64,000 bases of DNA from a bacterium (GTDB lineage Bacteria; Vulcanimicrobiota; JABDET01). Shown piece by piece: positions 43,293 to 51,023 of this stretch; position 1 is the first letter of the stretch, and each line of letters opens with the position of its first letter. The notes under the pieces are model-generated. The model did not search any database and was not told the DNA's origin. It saw nothing but the letters and a program-made list of their open reading frames with translations. The position numbers and the translations under genes are program-made. The stretch is taken from positions 1 through 64,000 of the forward strand of contig JAKAVV010000007.1 of the NCBI GenBank assembly GCA_021817145.1. The letters are read 5' to 3'.

Positions 43293-43609
43293 GTAAGAAA
43301 TGTCATCCGTGCCATTTCTTGTTTGGAGAAGAAAGAGGTCATCCTGACCTCTAATACAATCCCGAATAAGAATTGTCATCCGTGCCATTTCTTGTTTGGA
43401 GAGGTGAGCGAACTTCCTGTTCGCTATCCATACCCAAATAATAATTGTCATCCATGACAATTATTGCTACGAGAAGAAGGCAGACATCCGTGTCTGCTAA
43501 TTTAAACCGTAGTAAGAAATGTCATCCGTGCCATTTCTTGTTTGGAGAGGTGAGCGAACTTCCTGTTCGCTATCCATACCCAAATAAGAATTGTCATCCA
43601 TGCCAGTTC
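43293..43609 (+). repeat. Array of short hairpins with ATCC(G/A) or TTCCT loops
   Basis: At least nine inverted repeats occupy the gap between the JAMM gene and the E1 fusion. Examples: AAGAAATG/CATTTCTT (43295-43320), AGAGGTC/GACCTCT (43334-43352), AGCGAAC/GTTCGCT (43407-43425), AATAATTGTCA/TGACAATTATT (43440-43465) and GCAGAC/GTCTGC (43480-43497). About 90 bases starting near 43370 are repeated almost exactly from 43515. Stems differ but loops share atcc, so it is not a CRISPR array. No open frame of substance runs through it. Confidence 0.8.
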
Positions 43610-43629
43610 TTACTGCGAGAGGAGGAAAC

Positions 43630-45072
43630 ATGGCGATTAAAATTTTTATACCCACTCCATTACGCCCTTACACAAATCAAAAAGATGTGGTTGAAGTGGA
43701 AGGAAAAACAGTGGCAGAAGCTCTCCAGAAATTGACGACTTTTTACCAAGACTTAAAAAAACATCTTTATACTGAGGACGAGAAACTGAGAAGTTTTGTG
43801 AATATTTATGTTAATGACCAGGATATCAGACATCTTGAAAAAGAAAAAACTCCGCTGACAGGAGAGGAAACTGTTCATATTGTCCCATCCATTGCTGGAG
43901 GCTCTTTTTCTAGTGAAACCCAGGTTGTAGAATCCCCTCTATCAAAAGATGAAATGCAGCGCTACTCTCGCCACTTGAATATCCCTGAAGTTGGAATTCA
44001 GGGACAGGTAAAACTAAAAAAAGCTAAAGTTTTATGTGTTGGAGCAGGTGGACTTGGCGCTCCTGCCAGCCTTTATCTTGCTGCAGCAGGGGTAGGAACC
44101 ATTGGATTAATTGATTTTGATCTCGTTGATTACACCAATCTTCAGAGGCAGATCCTTTACAGCACTTCTGAAGTTGGTGAGCCAAAATTAAAAGTGGCAA
44201 AAAGAAAACTGGAAAGCTTGAACCCAGAAATTCGAATCCAAATCCATGAAACTCGTTTAACTTCTGAAAATGCGTTAAATCTTTTTGACCAGTATGATAT
44301 TATTGTTGATGGGACAGACAATTTTCCAACTCGATACCTGGTGAACGATGCTTGTGTATTAACAGGCAAGCCAAACGTGTACGGCAGCATTTTCAGATTT
44401 GAAGGACAGGTCTCTATTTTCGACGCGCAGAAAGGTCCATGCTACCGCTGCCTTTACTCTGAACCTCCCCCACCAGGACTTGTTCCATCCTGCGCAGAAG
44501 GAGGAGTCTTAGGAGTTCTGCCTGGAATTATTGGATCGTTTCAAACTCTGGAGACATTAAAGTTAATTCTAGGAATAGGAGAACCCCTTATCGGAAGATT
44601 AATTCTGTTTGACGGGCTGACCTTTAAAACTCGGGAAATGAGATTAAAAAAAGATCCAGAATGTCCCATCTGCGGAAAAAATCGGAGGATTTCAAAACTG
44701 ATCGATTATGAGCAGTTCTGCGGGGTCAAAAAGGAGGACGAAAAAATGAATCATGAAATAGAGATTGAGCTGGAAGAGTTTAAAAAACTCAGAGACCAAA
44801 AAATAGATTGCATTCTGATTGATGTGCGCGAGAAGTGGGAATGGGAATTATGCTGCTTCCCCGAAGCCCTGCATATTCCTCTTAGAGAGCTTTCTAGCCG
44901 CCTGCATGAATTGGACAAATCAAAGCTCATGATCGTTCACTGCAAATCTGGTGGAAGAAGCGCTCTGGCTGTGCAGCAGCTGAAAAAAGCTGGATTCACA
45001 AATGTCAAAAATTTGAAGGGCGGAATTAACGGCTGGGCAGACAAGATCGATCCTTCTGTCCCAAAGTATTGA
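43630..45072 (+). CDS. Sulfur carrier-E1-rhodanese fusion (CysO/MoeZ-like)
   Basis: 480 residues with three domains. Residues 1-91 are a ubiquitin-like sulfur carrier of the ThiS/MoaD type ending HIVPSIAGG. Residues about 105-350 are a ThiF/MoeB adenylyltransferase: MQRYSRHLNIPEVGIQGQ, GAGGLGAPASLYLAAAGVG, DFDLVDYTNLQRQI and Zn Cys pairs CYRC and CPIC. Residues about 375-478 are a rhodanese with active-site VHCKSGGRSA. In Mycobacterium the same parts are CysO and MoeZ. The Gly-Gly that must be C-terminal for activation is internal here. The ATG at 43630 has AGGAGG upstream; longer upstream frames run through the hairpin array. Confidence 0.93.
   Translation: MAIKIFIPTPLRPYTNQKDVVEVEGKTVAEALQKLTTFYQDLKKHLYTEDEKLRSFVNIYVNDQDIRHLEKEKTPLTGEETVHIVPSIAGGSFSSETQVVESPLSKDEMQRYSRHLNIPEVGIQGQVKLKKAKVLCVGAGGLGAPASLYLAAAGVGTIGLIDFDLVDYTNLQRQILYSTSEVGEPKLKVAKRKLESLNPEIRIQIHETRLTSENALNLFDQYDIIVDGTDNFPTRYLVNDACVLTGKPNVYGSIFRFEGQVSIFDAQKGPCYRCLYSEPPPPGLVPSCAEGGVLGVLPGIIGSFQTLETLKLILGIGEPLIGRLILFDGLTFKTREMRLKKDPECPICGKNRRISKLIDYEQFCGVKKEDEKMNHEIEIELEEFKKLRDQKIDCILIDVREKWEWELCCFPEALHIPLRELSSRLHELDKSKLMIVHCKSGGRSALAVQQLKKAGFTNVKNLKGGINGWADKIDPSVPKY
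44732..44748 (+). promoter_or_regulatory. Internal ribosome binding site for a separate rhodanese domain
   Basis: Within the fusion gene, AGGAGG (44732-44737) lies eight bases before an in-frame ATG (44746) encoding MNHEIEIELEEF, exactly where the rhodanese domain begins. A second product of about 108 residues consisting only of rhodanese could be made. Confidence 0.45.
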
Positions 45073-45105
45073 GGATCCTGCGGAGCCTTTACCCGCTCAC
45101 CAGCA

Positions 45106-47931
45106 TTAAATTCTAATATCATCTCCAAGCCCAAGCTCACGGAGGGATTGTCTGATTTCCTCTACCGCCTGAGCAGAAACCCCGTTTTCCAGCAAAACAT
45201 TTATATTGAGGTTCAGCTTGAGATTTTTTTCCATCGCAAATTTTGACAAGATCTTTGTATAAAAGTTCATCCATTTTTGCGCTGGAATTTCCCCTGACCA
45301 AGTTAGTTGGACTGGTTTTGATTGAATCGCTTTTTGATCAATAAGCAGAGAATCTTGACCCATCTGAGGAACTTTCAGAGAAGCCTGATGATGCTGTTGA
45401 TAGGCAGAATAGGGTTCAGGAGAAAGAAGATCGGATGCAGATTCTGGGGCATGAGAGATTTCTGGGGCTTTTTGGGGTTCAGAGTAAGCAGCCGAAGGTT
45501 GAACTTCTTTTCCTTTCATGTAAGCTTCAGCGATCTCTTTTGGCGCAATAAACATCTCTTCTGAAATTTCCACATCATTTGGGGCAAGAGGGGTTTTAAA
45601 ATAAAAAGGATCGTATTCTCCCGTGATCGTTTTTCCCAGATAAGCAAGAACTCCACTGCTTACCCCTTTTGCAATGGTTTCTTTGATCAATTCTCCATTG
45701 GTCAGACGAGGAAACAATGGAGAGGCAAAAAAGGCGTCCCTGACAGCCTTGGTGCTCCATTCGTGGAAAGCTGGAGGCCAGTTTCTAATTAGAAAGGAGG
45801 GGCTTACTGCATCTCCTTCCAGCTCGCCATCTTTCTGCAGACGGTTCAGCATGTAGCTTGTCAGGGAGTCGGCTGTGCTGGAATGAATCAACCCCAAATC
45901 AACCACCTTAATCTTATTATCTTTTCCAAGGAGCGCTAGGTTCTTATAGCTTCGCCAAACGCTCTCCTTGAGATCTCGAAGGGCTATCTTGAGATTTTCT
46001 GCAAGCTGGCGCTTTTGCGAATCGTCGAGTCTGAGATCGGTTTGTTCGTCCTGGATCTCTTCCCAAGCTAAAACTTTACGCGCTTCTTCCTTTATAACGC
46101 CATCGGTTTCTGGTACTGCCCAGATGACAGCTGTTTTGTTCGTTCTGGATGAGGTGCCGCAGTTTCGGGTCATTTCTTCAATCAATCCAAGGGTCTTCGG
46201 ATTCTGAAGCGAGTTTTCTAGTGAAACAACGACAAGGGTCAGGACAGGTCGATCCGGAATCTGGTTCGATCTCTCAGGGAAAAAAACAAACTCAATCCCG
46301 CGGCCTGCGGCAAAGACTTTTTGAATCTCGTTTTTTGCCCGCTCTTCAATTTTTTGTTCTTGAATTGTTGCCTTCCGATCAGCTAGCACTTTATTGAGAT
46401 TAGGGGAGAGGCTGAATTTATAGCGGTTCCGATCAACGGAAAGGTAGTAGCAGGTTGACGCAAGCCCCTCCAAAACGGTCTCGATGTTTCCGATGTCTAT
46501 TTCAGGTTCCCCAACAGCCAGGCGAATTTCAGGGATGGTGGCTTCATCTCTTGTTTGTCCACCATTGGATTCAAAAAAGACGGTAACTGCTGCCTTTCTG
46601 TGAAGCCTTGCTTTGCGGATGTGTTCATCAGCTTCCTTATCAAGCCTTAAGGCATGGGAATCCGCTTTTCCGCAAATGTCAGTTGTAACCGCTCCCTCCA
46701 GCCTGGATTCTCCCAGCTGCTCGAAGGCCGCCGCGCGGAAAAATGAATCCTCAAGAGGGGCGGTGCCTGTACCGATCAGGGGATCTTTATGCCCGCCTTT
46801 AAACCCTTCCTGGTAGGCTCGGGAAACCCAGAGCGCCAGGAGCCGCAGGATACCGCGAGTTTGTTGAAATCGAGGAAGCTGCTGCCACTTTCTCTCAAAC
46901 ACCGAAATAACGGTTGGGTGGAAAGGATACGTGGCTGCGAATGCATCTCTTGCTTGATCAATCGGAAACCAGCTTGGAAGCTGCTGGCGATTCTCAATCA
47001 CCCAGTCCGCATAAGCGGACACTACTTTTTTCCCCTCATCAGGCACCCCACCCCATTCGAAAAGCCGTCTTCTGATAATTTCCGAAGTTTCTGTTTCCGC
47101 GGCCATAATAACGGCTTTTCCCACCCTGTCCAGCATTTTCTTGAATCGGTTGTAATCTGCTTCATCCTCAGAAGTCATCTCCAGTTCAGAGGCTGGAATG
47201 GAAACCGCCAAAACAACGCTGCGTTCCCCCCTCACTGTTTCTGATAAATTTTGGAGAAAGTCATAAAGCTGATCGGAAAGGCCGCCTTTCTTGTTTCGGC
47301 TGACGTAATTCATGAGCTCGTCAATTAAAATTAAGGCAGGTTTTCCCTTGGGAAGAAACTTGCGGATAACATCCCCTGCTGGAGCTGTTCCTTTTTTGTC
47401 ATGCTCAGCAGCAACCATGAAAGCTTCTGGCCCACCCAGTTGAAAAGCAATTTCCCCCCAGGGGGTTTTTCGCAGAGGAGCGCCGTCATCCCCGCCTCTT
47501 CCAGTGAGGGAATCAAATTCCGTGCCAACGAAAACAGCGGTGGCTGCTTCTGCAAGCGTTTTGATTCCAGCCTTTTGCAAAATTTGACTCACACCGCGCC
47601 ACCCATGTCCCTTAGGTCCATATCGCGCCAAATGGTAAAAAAGCGTTAGAGCATGGGTTTTCCCACCGCCAAACTGGGTAGCCATATTGAAGACAGCCGA
47701 TGTCTGAGTGATTTCGCCGGAAAGACGCCTGGCAACTTCGCCGGCAAGTTCTAACAAATTTTTCGTCAGGTAAGTTCGCTCAAAGAATCGCTCCGGCTTC
47801 TGATAATCATCAGGGGCCGTTCCATCTCGCACCTTGTCCAGATGAACCGCAAACTCCGCTGCATCCAGAGGCTTCCCCTCGCGTAAATCCTCACGCGGAG
47901 TCACTACTTTATACCAGGGTTTAAGATTCAT
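45106..47931 (-). CDS. DUF499 family ATPase
   Basis: 941-residue ATPase of the DUF499 group, found in antiviral loci with DUF1156 methyltransferases. N-terminal family segment KVVTPREDLREGKPLDAAEF; Walker A-type FNMATQFGGGKTHALTLFYH near residue 90; Walker B-like PALILIDELMNYVSRNKKGG near 200; arginine-rich LPRFQQTRGILRLLALWVSR near 365. The C-terminal third is a low-similarity region with a Pro/Ser/Gln linker near 840. It is the last gene of the long minus-strand operon and shares one base with the preceding stop (TAATG). Sequestration or motor function is inferred. Confidence 0.85.
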   Translation of the reverse strand: MNLKPWYKVVTPREDLREGKPLDAAEFAVHLDKVRDGTAPDDYQKPERFFERTYLTKNLLELAGEVARRLSGEITQTSAVFNMATQFGGGKTHALTLFYHLARYGPKGHGWRGVSQILQKAGIKTLAEAATAVFVGTEFDSLTGRGGDDGAPLRKTPWGEIAFQLGGPEAFMVAAEHDKKGTAPAGDVIRKFLPKGKPALILIDELMNYVSRNKKGGLSDQLYDFLQNLSETVRGERSVVLAVSIPASELEMTSEDEADYNRFKKMLDRVGKAVIMAAETETSEIIRRRLFEWGGVPDEGKKVVSAYADWVIENRQQLPSWFPIDQARDAFAATYPFHPTVISVFERKWQQLPRFQQTRGILRLLALWVSRAYQEGFKGGHKDPLIGTGTAPLEDSFFRAAAFEQLGESRLEGAVTTDICGKADSHALRLDKEADEHIRKARLHRKAAVTVFFESNGGQTRDEATIPEIRLAVGEPEIDIGNIETVLEGLASTCYYLSVDRNRYKFSLSPNLNKVLADRKATIQEQKIEERAKNEIQKVFAAGRGIEFVFFPERSNQIPDRPVLTLVVVSLENSLQNPKTLGLIEEMTRNCGTSSRTNKTAVIWAVPETDGVIKEEARKVLAWEEIQDEQTDLRLDDSQKRQLAENLKIALRDLKESVWRSYKNLALLGKDNKIKVVDLGLIHSSTADSLTSYMLNRLQKDGELEGDAVSPSFLIRNWPPAFHEWSTKAVRDAFFASPLFPRLTNGELIKETIAKGVSSGVLAYLGKTITGEYDPFYFKTPLAPNDVEISEEMFIAPKEIAEAYMKGKEVQPSAAYSEPQKAPEISHAPESASDLLSPEPYSAYQQHHQASLKVPQMGQDSLLIDQKAIQSKPVQLTWSGEIPAQKWMNFYTKILSKFAMEKNLKLNLNINVLLENGVSAQAVEEIRQSLRELGLGDDIRI

Positions 47932-48383
47932 TATAGTTTCACCTCAAGAAATTGTTTAAGTGTTTTTAAACGTTCAGACTGATCAAAAATTCTGTCAACC
48001 ACCTTGCGTATTTTCTCTGGATGCACTGTCAATTGTTTATGAAGCTTATATTTGTTCTCAGACATCCCAAAAGCTTCCATGCTGCCGCCGGTTTCACGAA
48101 GGGTTTTCAGGAGCCATCCCTCAAGATCCGGGCAAAGCAGAATGACGGTGTTCCTGGACTTAGAATCATGGCAAAGGATGATGTTATCCTGTTCTTCATT
48201 ACGTTGCAAACTTCGAAGATAAGGGTGCTGGGCTGCACGAGGATCCTGGTCAACCATTGCCTTCGCGGCAGTTTCTTTTCTCAATTTGTTAAGGAGCTTG
48301 TTCTTGCCTTCGTGGTGGCGAACATCGCGCGCCCCTAAGGAGCTTACCAAAGCTTTGTCGGGTTTACATTCCACAAAAATCAT
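47931..48383 (-). CDS. TOPRIM-like small protein, partner of ATPase pair B
   Basis: 150 residues. Begins IFVECKPDKALVSSLG, a strand followed by Glu and a helix as in TOPRIM/DUF4276-type proteins; further acidic positions occur in AKAMVDQDPRAAQ and VILLCPDLEGWLLKTLR. It is shorter than its DUF4276 counterparts in pairs A and C. It overlaps the ATPase gene by four bases and the DUF499 gene by one. Nuclease function is inferred from context. Confidence 0.6.
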   Translation of the reverse strand: MIFVECKPDKALVSSLGARDVRHHEGKNKLLNKLRKETAAKAMVDQDPRAAQHPYLRSLQRNEEQDNIILCHDSKSRNTVILLCPDLEGWLLKTLRETGGSMEAFGMSENKYKLHKQLTVHPEKIRKVVDRIFDQSERLKTLKQFLEVKL

Positions 48384-49399
48384 TCGTTGATAAGCTCTTC
48401 CAGGTTGAAGAAGATGCTTGAATCAAAATCGAAAGCCCTGTCAATTCCTTTTTCATCCAGCTGCTTTATGCGCGTTTCCTCGTTTTCAAGGTGCGTTATA
48501 AGCACGTTCAAATCTTCCTTCGGCGCTTTTTCAATGATGGAGAAAAGGAAATATGGATTGTGTGTCGCGATGAAGTATTGATTTGAGCTATCCCTGGCAA
48601 TCGTCTCGCCGAGGAACTTGGTGTAATATGGGAAGGCGTGCGATTCTGGCTCTTCCAGAAGCAGAGTTGCATCTTTGTTTGTTTCAATGGCAGCAAAATA
48701 AAAAATGAGCCTCTGAAGTGTGTCGGAAAGAGCCTGGTAAGGCCACAAAGCCACCCTGCCTCCTTTTTCCTTCAAGAGTCCTATTTTCCCCTCATGCTGC
48801 CGCAGGACCAGTTTTATTCCGTGTTTCTGAACCATGTCCGCGGCTGTTTCCCAGATATCCCTGTGGGTTAACAAAATCGAAAGAAGGTTGTCACCATAGG
48901 GTGGCCATAGGAAGGGTTCGATGCGGCGGACATTACCGTTTCTCCACGAAGAAAAGAGATAGGGACGGATCGCCAGGCGGCACACGCTTCCACCTGTTTT
49001 ATCGTTCCCTTCATCATTAAATCCACGTCTTAATATTTCTTTCTCAGATTCTTTAATGGTCAAATAGAAATGGTCGAGCAGATCCATTGGCGTGGTTGTA
49101 ACGCCTGAAATTTCGGAGGGGCTTCTGTCCGAACTGTGAAAATGTATTTCGTATGAAAGTTGATCGGTTTCAACTCTGACGGGGTGGTCAATGTTCTGGT
49201 CAAAGAATAGTTCAAACATTCTCTCGAACCGAACGAGGTCGTGAAGGGTGTTGGCATAACAGTAGGCAAAAACTGCCAAGCTTTCCAGAAAATTGGATTT
49301 TCCGGAATTGGGTTCACCAATGAGAATATTGATTCTCTTGCAGTCGGTTTCAAGCCGCTTGATGGATTTAAAGTTCTCGATTTTAAGATGCTTAATCAT
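48380..49399 (-). CDS. AAA-family ATPase (OLD/RecF-like), pair B
   Basis: 339 residues. IKHLKIENFKSIKRLETDC at the start, Walker A GEPNSGKSNFLESLAVFA, signature region YQALSDTLQRLIFYFAAIET, Walker B ATLLLEEPESHAFPYYTKFL, and FIATHNPYFLFSIIEKAP (H-loop). The ATG at 49399 overlaps the PIN-like gene stop (ATGA). Its sequence differs substantially from the other two ATPases in the window, so these are not recent duplicates. Confidence 0.85.
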   Translation of the reverse strand: MIKHLKIENFKSIKRLETDCKRINILIGEPNSGKSNFLESLAVFAYCYANTLHDLVRFERMFELFFDQNIDHPVRVETDQLSYEIHFHSSDRSPSEISGVTTTPMDLLDHFYLTIKESEKEILRRGFNDEGNDKTGGSVCRLAIRPYLFSSWRNGNVRRIEPFLWPPYGDNLLSILLTHRDIWETAADMVQKHGIKLVLRQHEGKIGLLKEKGGRVALWPYQALSDTLQRLIFYFAAIETNKDATLLLEEPESHAFPYYTKFLGETIARDSSNQYFIATHNPYFLFSIIEKAPKEDLNVLITHLENEETRIKQLDEKGIDRAFDFDSSIFFNLEELINE

Positions 49400-49869
49400 T
49401 TCCACACCTCAAAACCATAAAGGGGCGCGGCTTCGTAGTAGTCATTCTGCATGGCCAGAACCCACTTAATACCCAACCTGCTGGCTTTATTCTTTAAGAA
49501 TTGAAATGAAGTAATATCCAAAAACTCGCAGCGGATGCGGAAATCGGGGTTCTGGAAATCTTTAAGCGCTCCTTGTAGTTCGGGTTCTTCCAGAGTTTCC
49601 ACTCTGAACCGTGGAGAGCTGATAATACTGTGTTTCGCCTCGATGGCCTTTTTCCTATTAAATTTGCTCTTTTCCAAAATGTAAGAAATGGCGCTGACCA
49701 ATTCCAAATTTGTGGTGATGAACTTCGGGGTTGGCTTATATGTCTTGAAACCATCTACGTAATTTCTTGCTTTTTCGTGGTTTTCTCGAGTCAGCTCATC
49801 AGTGCTGTCCCCAAAAAGAAACGCAATTAAGAAGGTATGATCAACAAAGAGGTTAAAGGAGTTGAGCAT
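49396..49869 (-). CDS. PIN-domain-like protein
   Basis: 157 residues. Pattern FVDHTFLIAFLFGDSTDELT at the N terminus, ITTNLELVSAISYILEKSKF near 55, FLDITSFQFLKNKASRLGIK near 120 and WVLAMQNDYYEAAPLYGFEV at the end match the order of acidic positions in PIN RNases. The assignment is by fold pattern. With the 110-residue acidic gene immediately upstream it could form a toxin-antitoxin pair. The gap to that gene is five bases and the stop overlaps the ATPase start. Confidence 0.6.
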   Translation of the reverse strand: MLNSFNLFVDHTFLIAFLFGDSTDELTRENHEKARNYVDGFKTYKPTPKFITTNLELVSAISYILEKSKFNRKKAIEAKHSIISSPRFRVETLEEPELQGALKDFQNPDFRIRCEFLDITSFQFLKNKASRLGIKWVLAMQNDYYEAAPLYGFEVWK

Positions 49870-49874
49870 TCGCC

Positions 49875-50207
49875 CTATTCTAAGAACTTCAGAGGTGATT
49901 TACCAAAAAATGGATCCTTCTCCCAATCTTCGGCAGAGTAAGAGTCAAACTCATAATTATGGCTAAACGCAGGCCATTCAGCATCCTCATCTTCTTCACT
50001 AAAAATCAGGTCTGTAGGAGATGGATTGTAGATTACGGTTGGATTTGAGAAATTGACTCTCAATTGTTCCTTGAAGCCCTGATTTATTGCTCGCGAAAAT
50101 TGTAGATAACCCAGTTCAATTACCTGGTCAGGCAACTCTGCTGTAACCTCTTTTTTGGGGTCTATGATTTCAGATGTTTCTGAGGCTGTTTCAAATTTTA
50201 GGCTCAT
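49875..50207 (-). CDS. Uncharacterised acidic protein (110 aa)
   Basis: Not recognised. Acidic and probably partly disordered: SETSEIIDPKKEVTAELPDQ at the N terminus and IFSEEDEDAEWPAFSHNYEF near the C terminus, with a central strand/helix block. The ATG at 50207 follows AGGTGG and overlaps the preceding gene by 17 bases. Its size, charge and position just upstream of the PIN-like gene would fit an antitoxin, but no DNA-binding motif is visible. Confidence 0.55.
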   Translation of the reverse strand: MSLKFETASETSEIIDPKKEVTAELPDQVIELGYLQFSRAINQGFKEQLRVNFSNPTVIYNPSPTDLIFSEEDEDAEWPAFSHNYEFDSYSAEDWEKDPFFGKSPLKFLE

Positions 50208-51009
50208 GGCCACCACCTTCAAATTTACTTAAGATATTATTGATAACCATCTCATGATCCTGCTCCAACAAACTCAAATCTGGTTTTACGCTTCCCATGC
50301 CGAAGTGGCCCACAATGGTGTCAATCCATGTGGCTTTCTCAAAGGAGATGGACTGTTCCTCAGGCATGTTGATCTTCAGATTTGCTGCTTGCATGTTGAT
50401 TTGAATTTCGCGTTCATTTTCAGCAAGAGAATCTGGAGCGAGACGAAGGGTGAGGGTGTAGAGTTTGTCATTTTCTTTCGTCATAGATTGTATCCAGGCT
50501 GGGTTCAGAAATTGTTCATAAAAAGAGCGGCTGGTCACTGCTGCGCCCTCAACCTTTCTCACATAGATGAACCGAATCCCGATGCGTTTGATGTTCGGCT
50601 TGTTTCGCGCCCTGCTTTGGCGCTGTCGATTCTGAGGGTTAATAAAGCGAAGAATAGCCTTATTGAAGACCTCCAGGTGTTTTTTCATTCCGGCAAAATC
50701 AAATTGCATTTCATGATCGGGAGGCTGTAACAGCGCATCACACACAACACGATATCCATTCATGGCGATGAAACCAGTGAGATAATCGCGCCGAACAATA
50801 ACCGAAAGAAGGCCGTTTTTGGCATCGTCATGCCCTATGCTAGTCATCTCGTAACCCTGAGACAGTTGGCTGCCAAATGCTCCGAGGTTGTCAAAAATTG
50901 GAAGAATAGGGTCGAAAGCAACATCGTAGATAGCCCGTAGGGGCAGGATTTTCCCCTGATTATAAGCTGTAAAAATTTCTTGCTTGCCCATATTATTTGT
51001 ATCAGTCAT
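50191..51009 (-). CDS. Uncharacterised protein after DUF1156 methyltransferase (272 aa)
   Basis: Not confidently assigned. Beta-rich soluble protein with segments such as SVIVRRDYLTGFIAMNGYRV, IKRIGIRFIYVRKVEGAAVT and EREIQINMQAANLKINMPEE. It recalls the loosely defined TIGR04255 group of sporadically distributed proteins found in mobile loci, but I cannot verify that. The ATG at 51009 has AAAGGAG at good spacing; an earlier start would overlap the methyltransferase. Confidence 0.6.
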   Translation of the reverse strand: MTDTNNMGKQEIFTAYNQGKILPLRAIYDVAFDPILPIFDNLGAFGSQLSQGYEMTSIGHDDAKNGLLSVIVRRDYLTGFIAMNGYRVVCDALLQPPDHEMQFDFAGMKKHLEVFNKAILRFINPQNRQRQSRARNKPNIKRIGIRFIYVRKVEGAAVTSRSFYEQFLNPAWIQSMTKENDKLYTLTLRLAPDSLAENEREIQINMQAANLKINMPEEQSISFEKATWIDTIVGHFGMGSVKPDLSLLEQDHEMVINNILSKFEGGGHEPKI

Positions 51010-51023
51010 AAGGTTCTCCTTTC

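Noticed and set aside
43293-43609. CRISPR array
   Set aside because: Repeated units are hairpins with different stems and irregular spacing; there is no constant repeat/unique spacer alternation and no cas gene.
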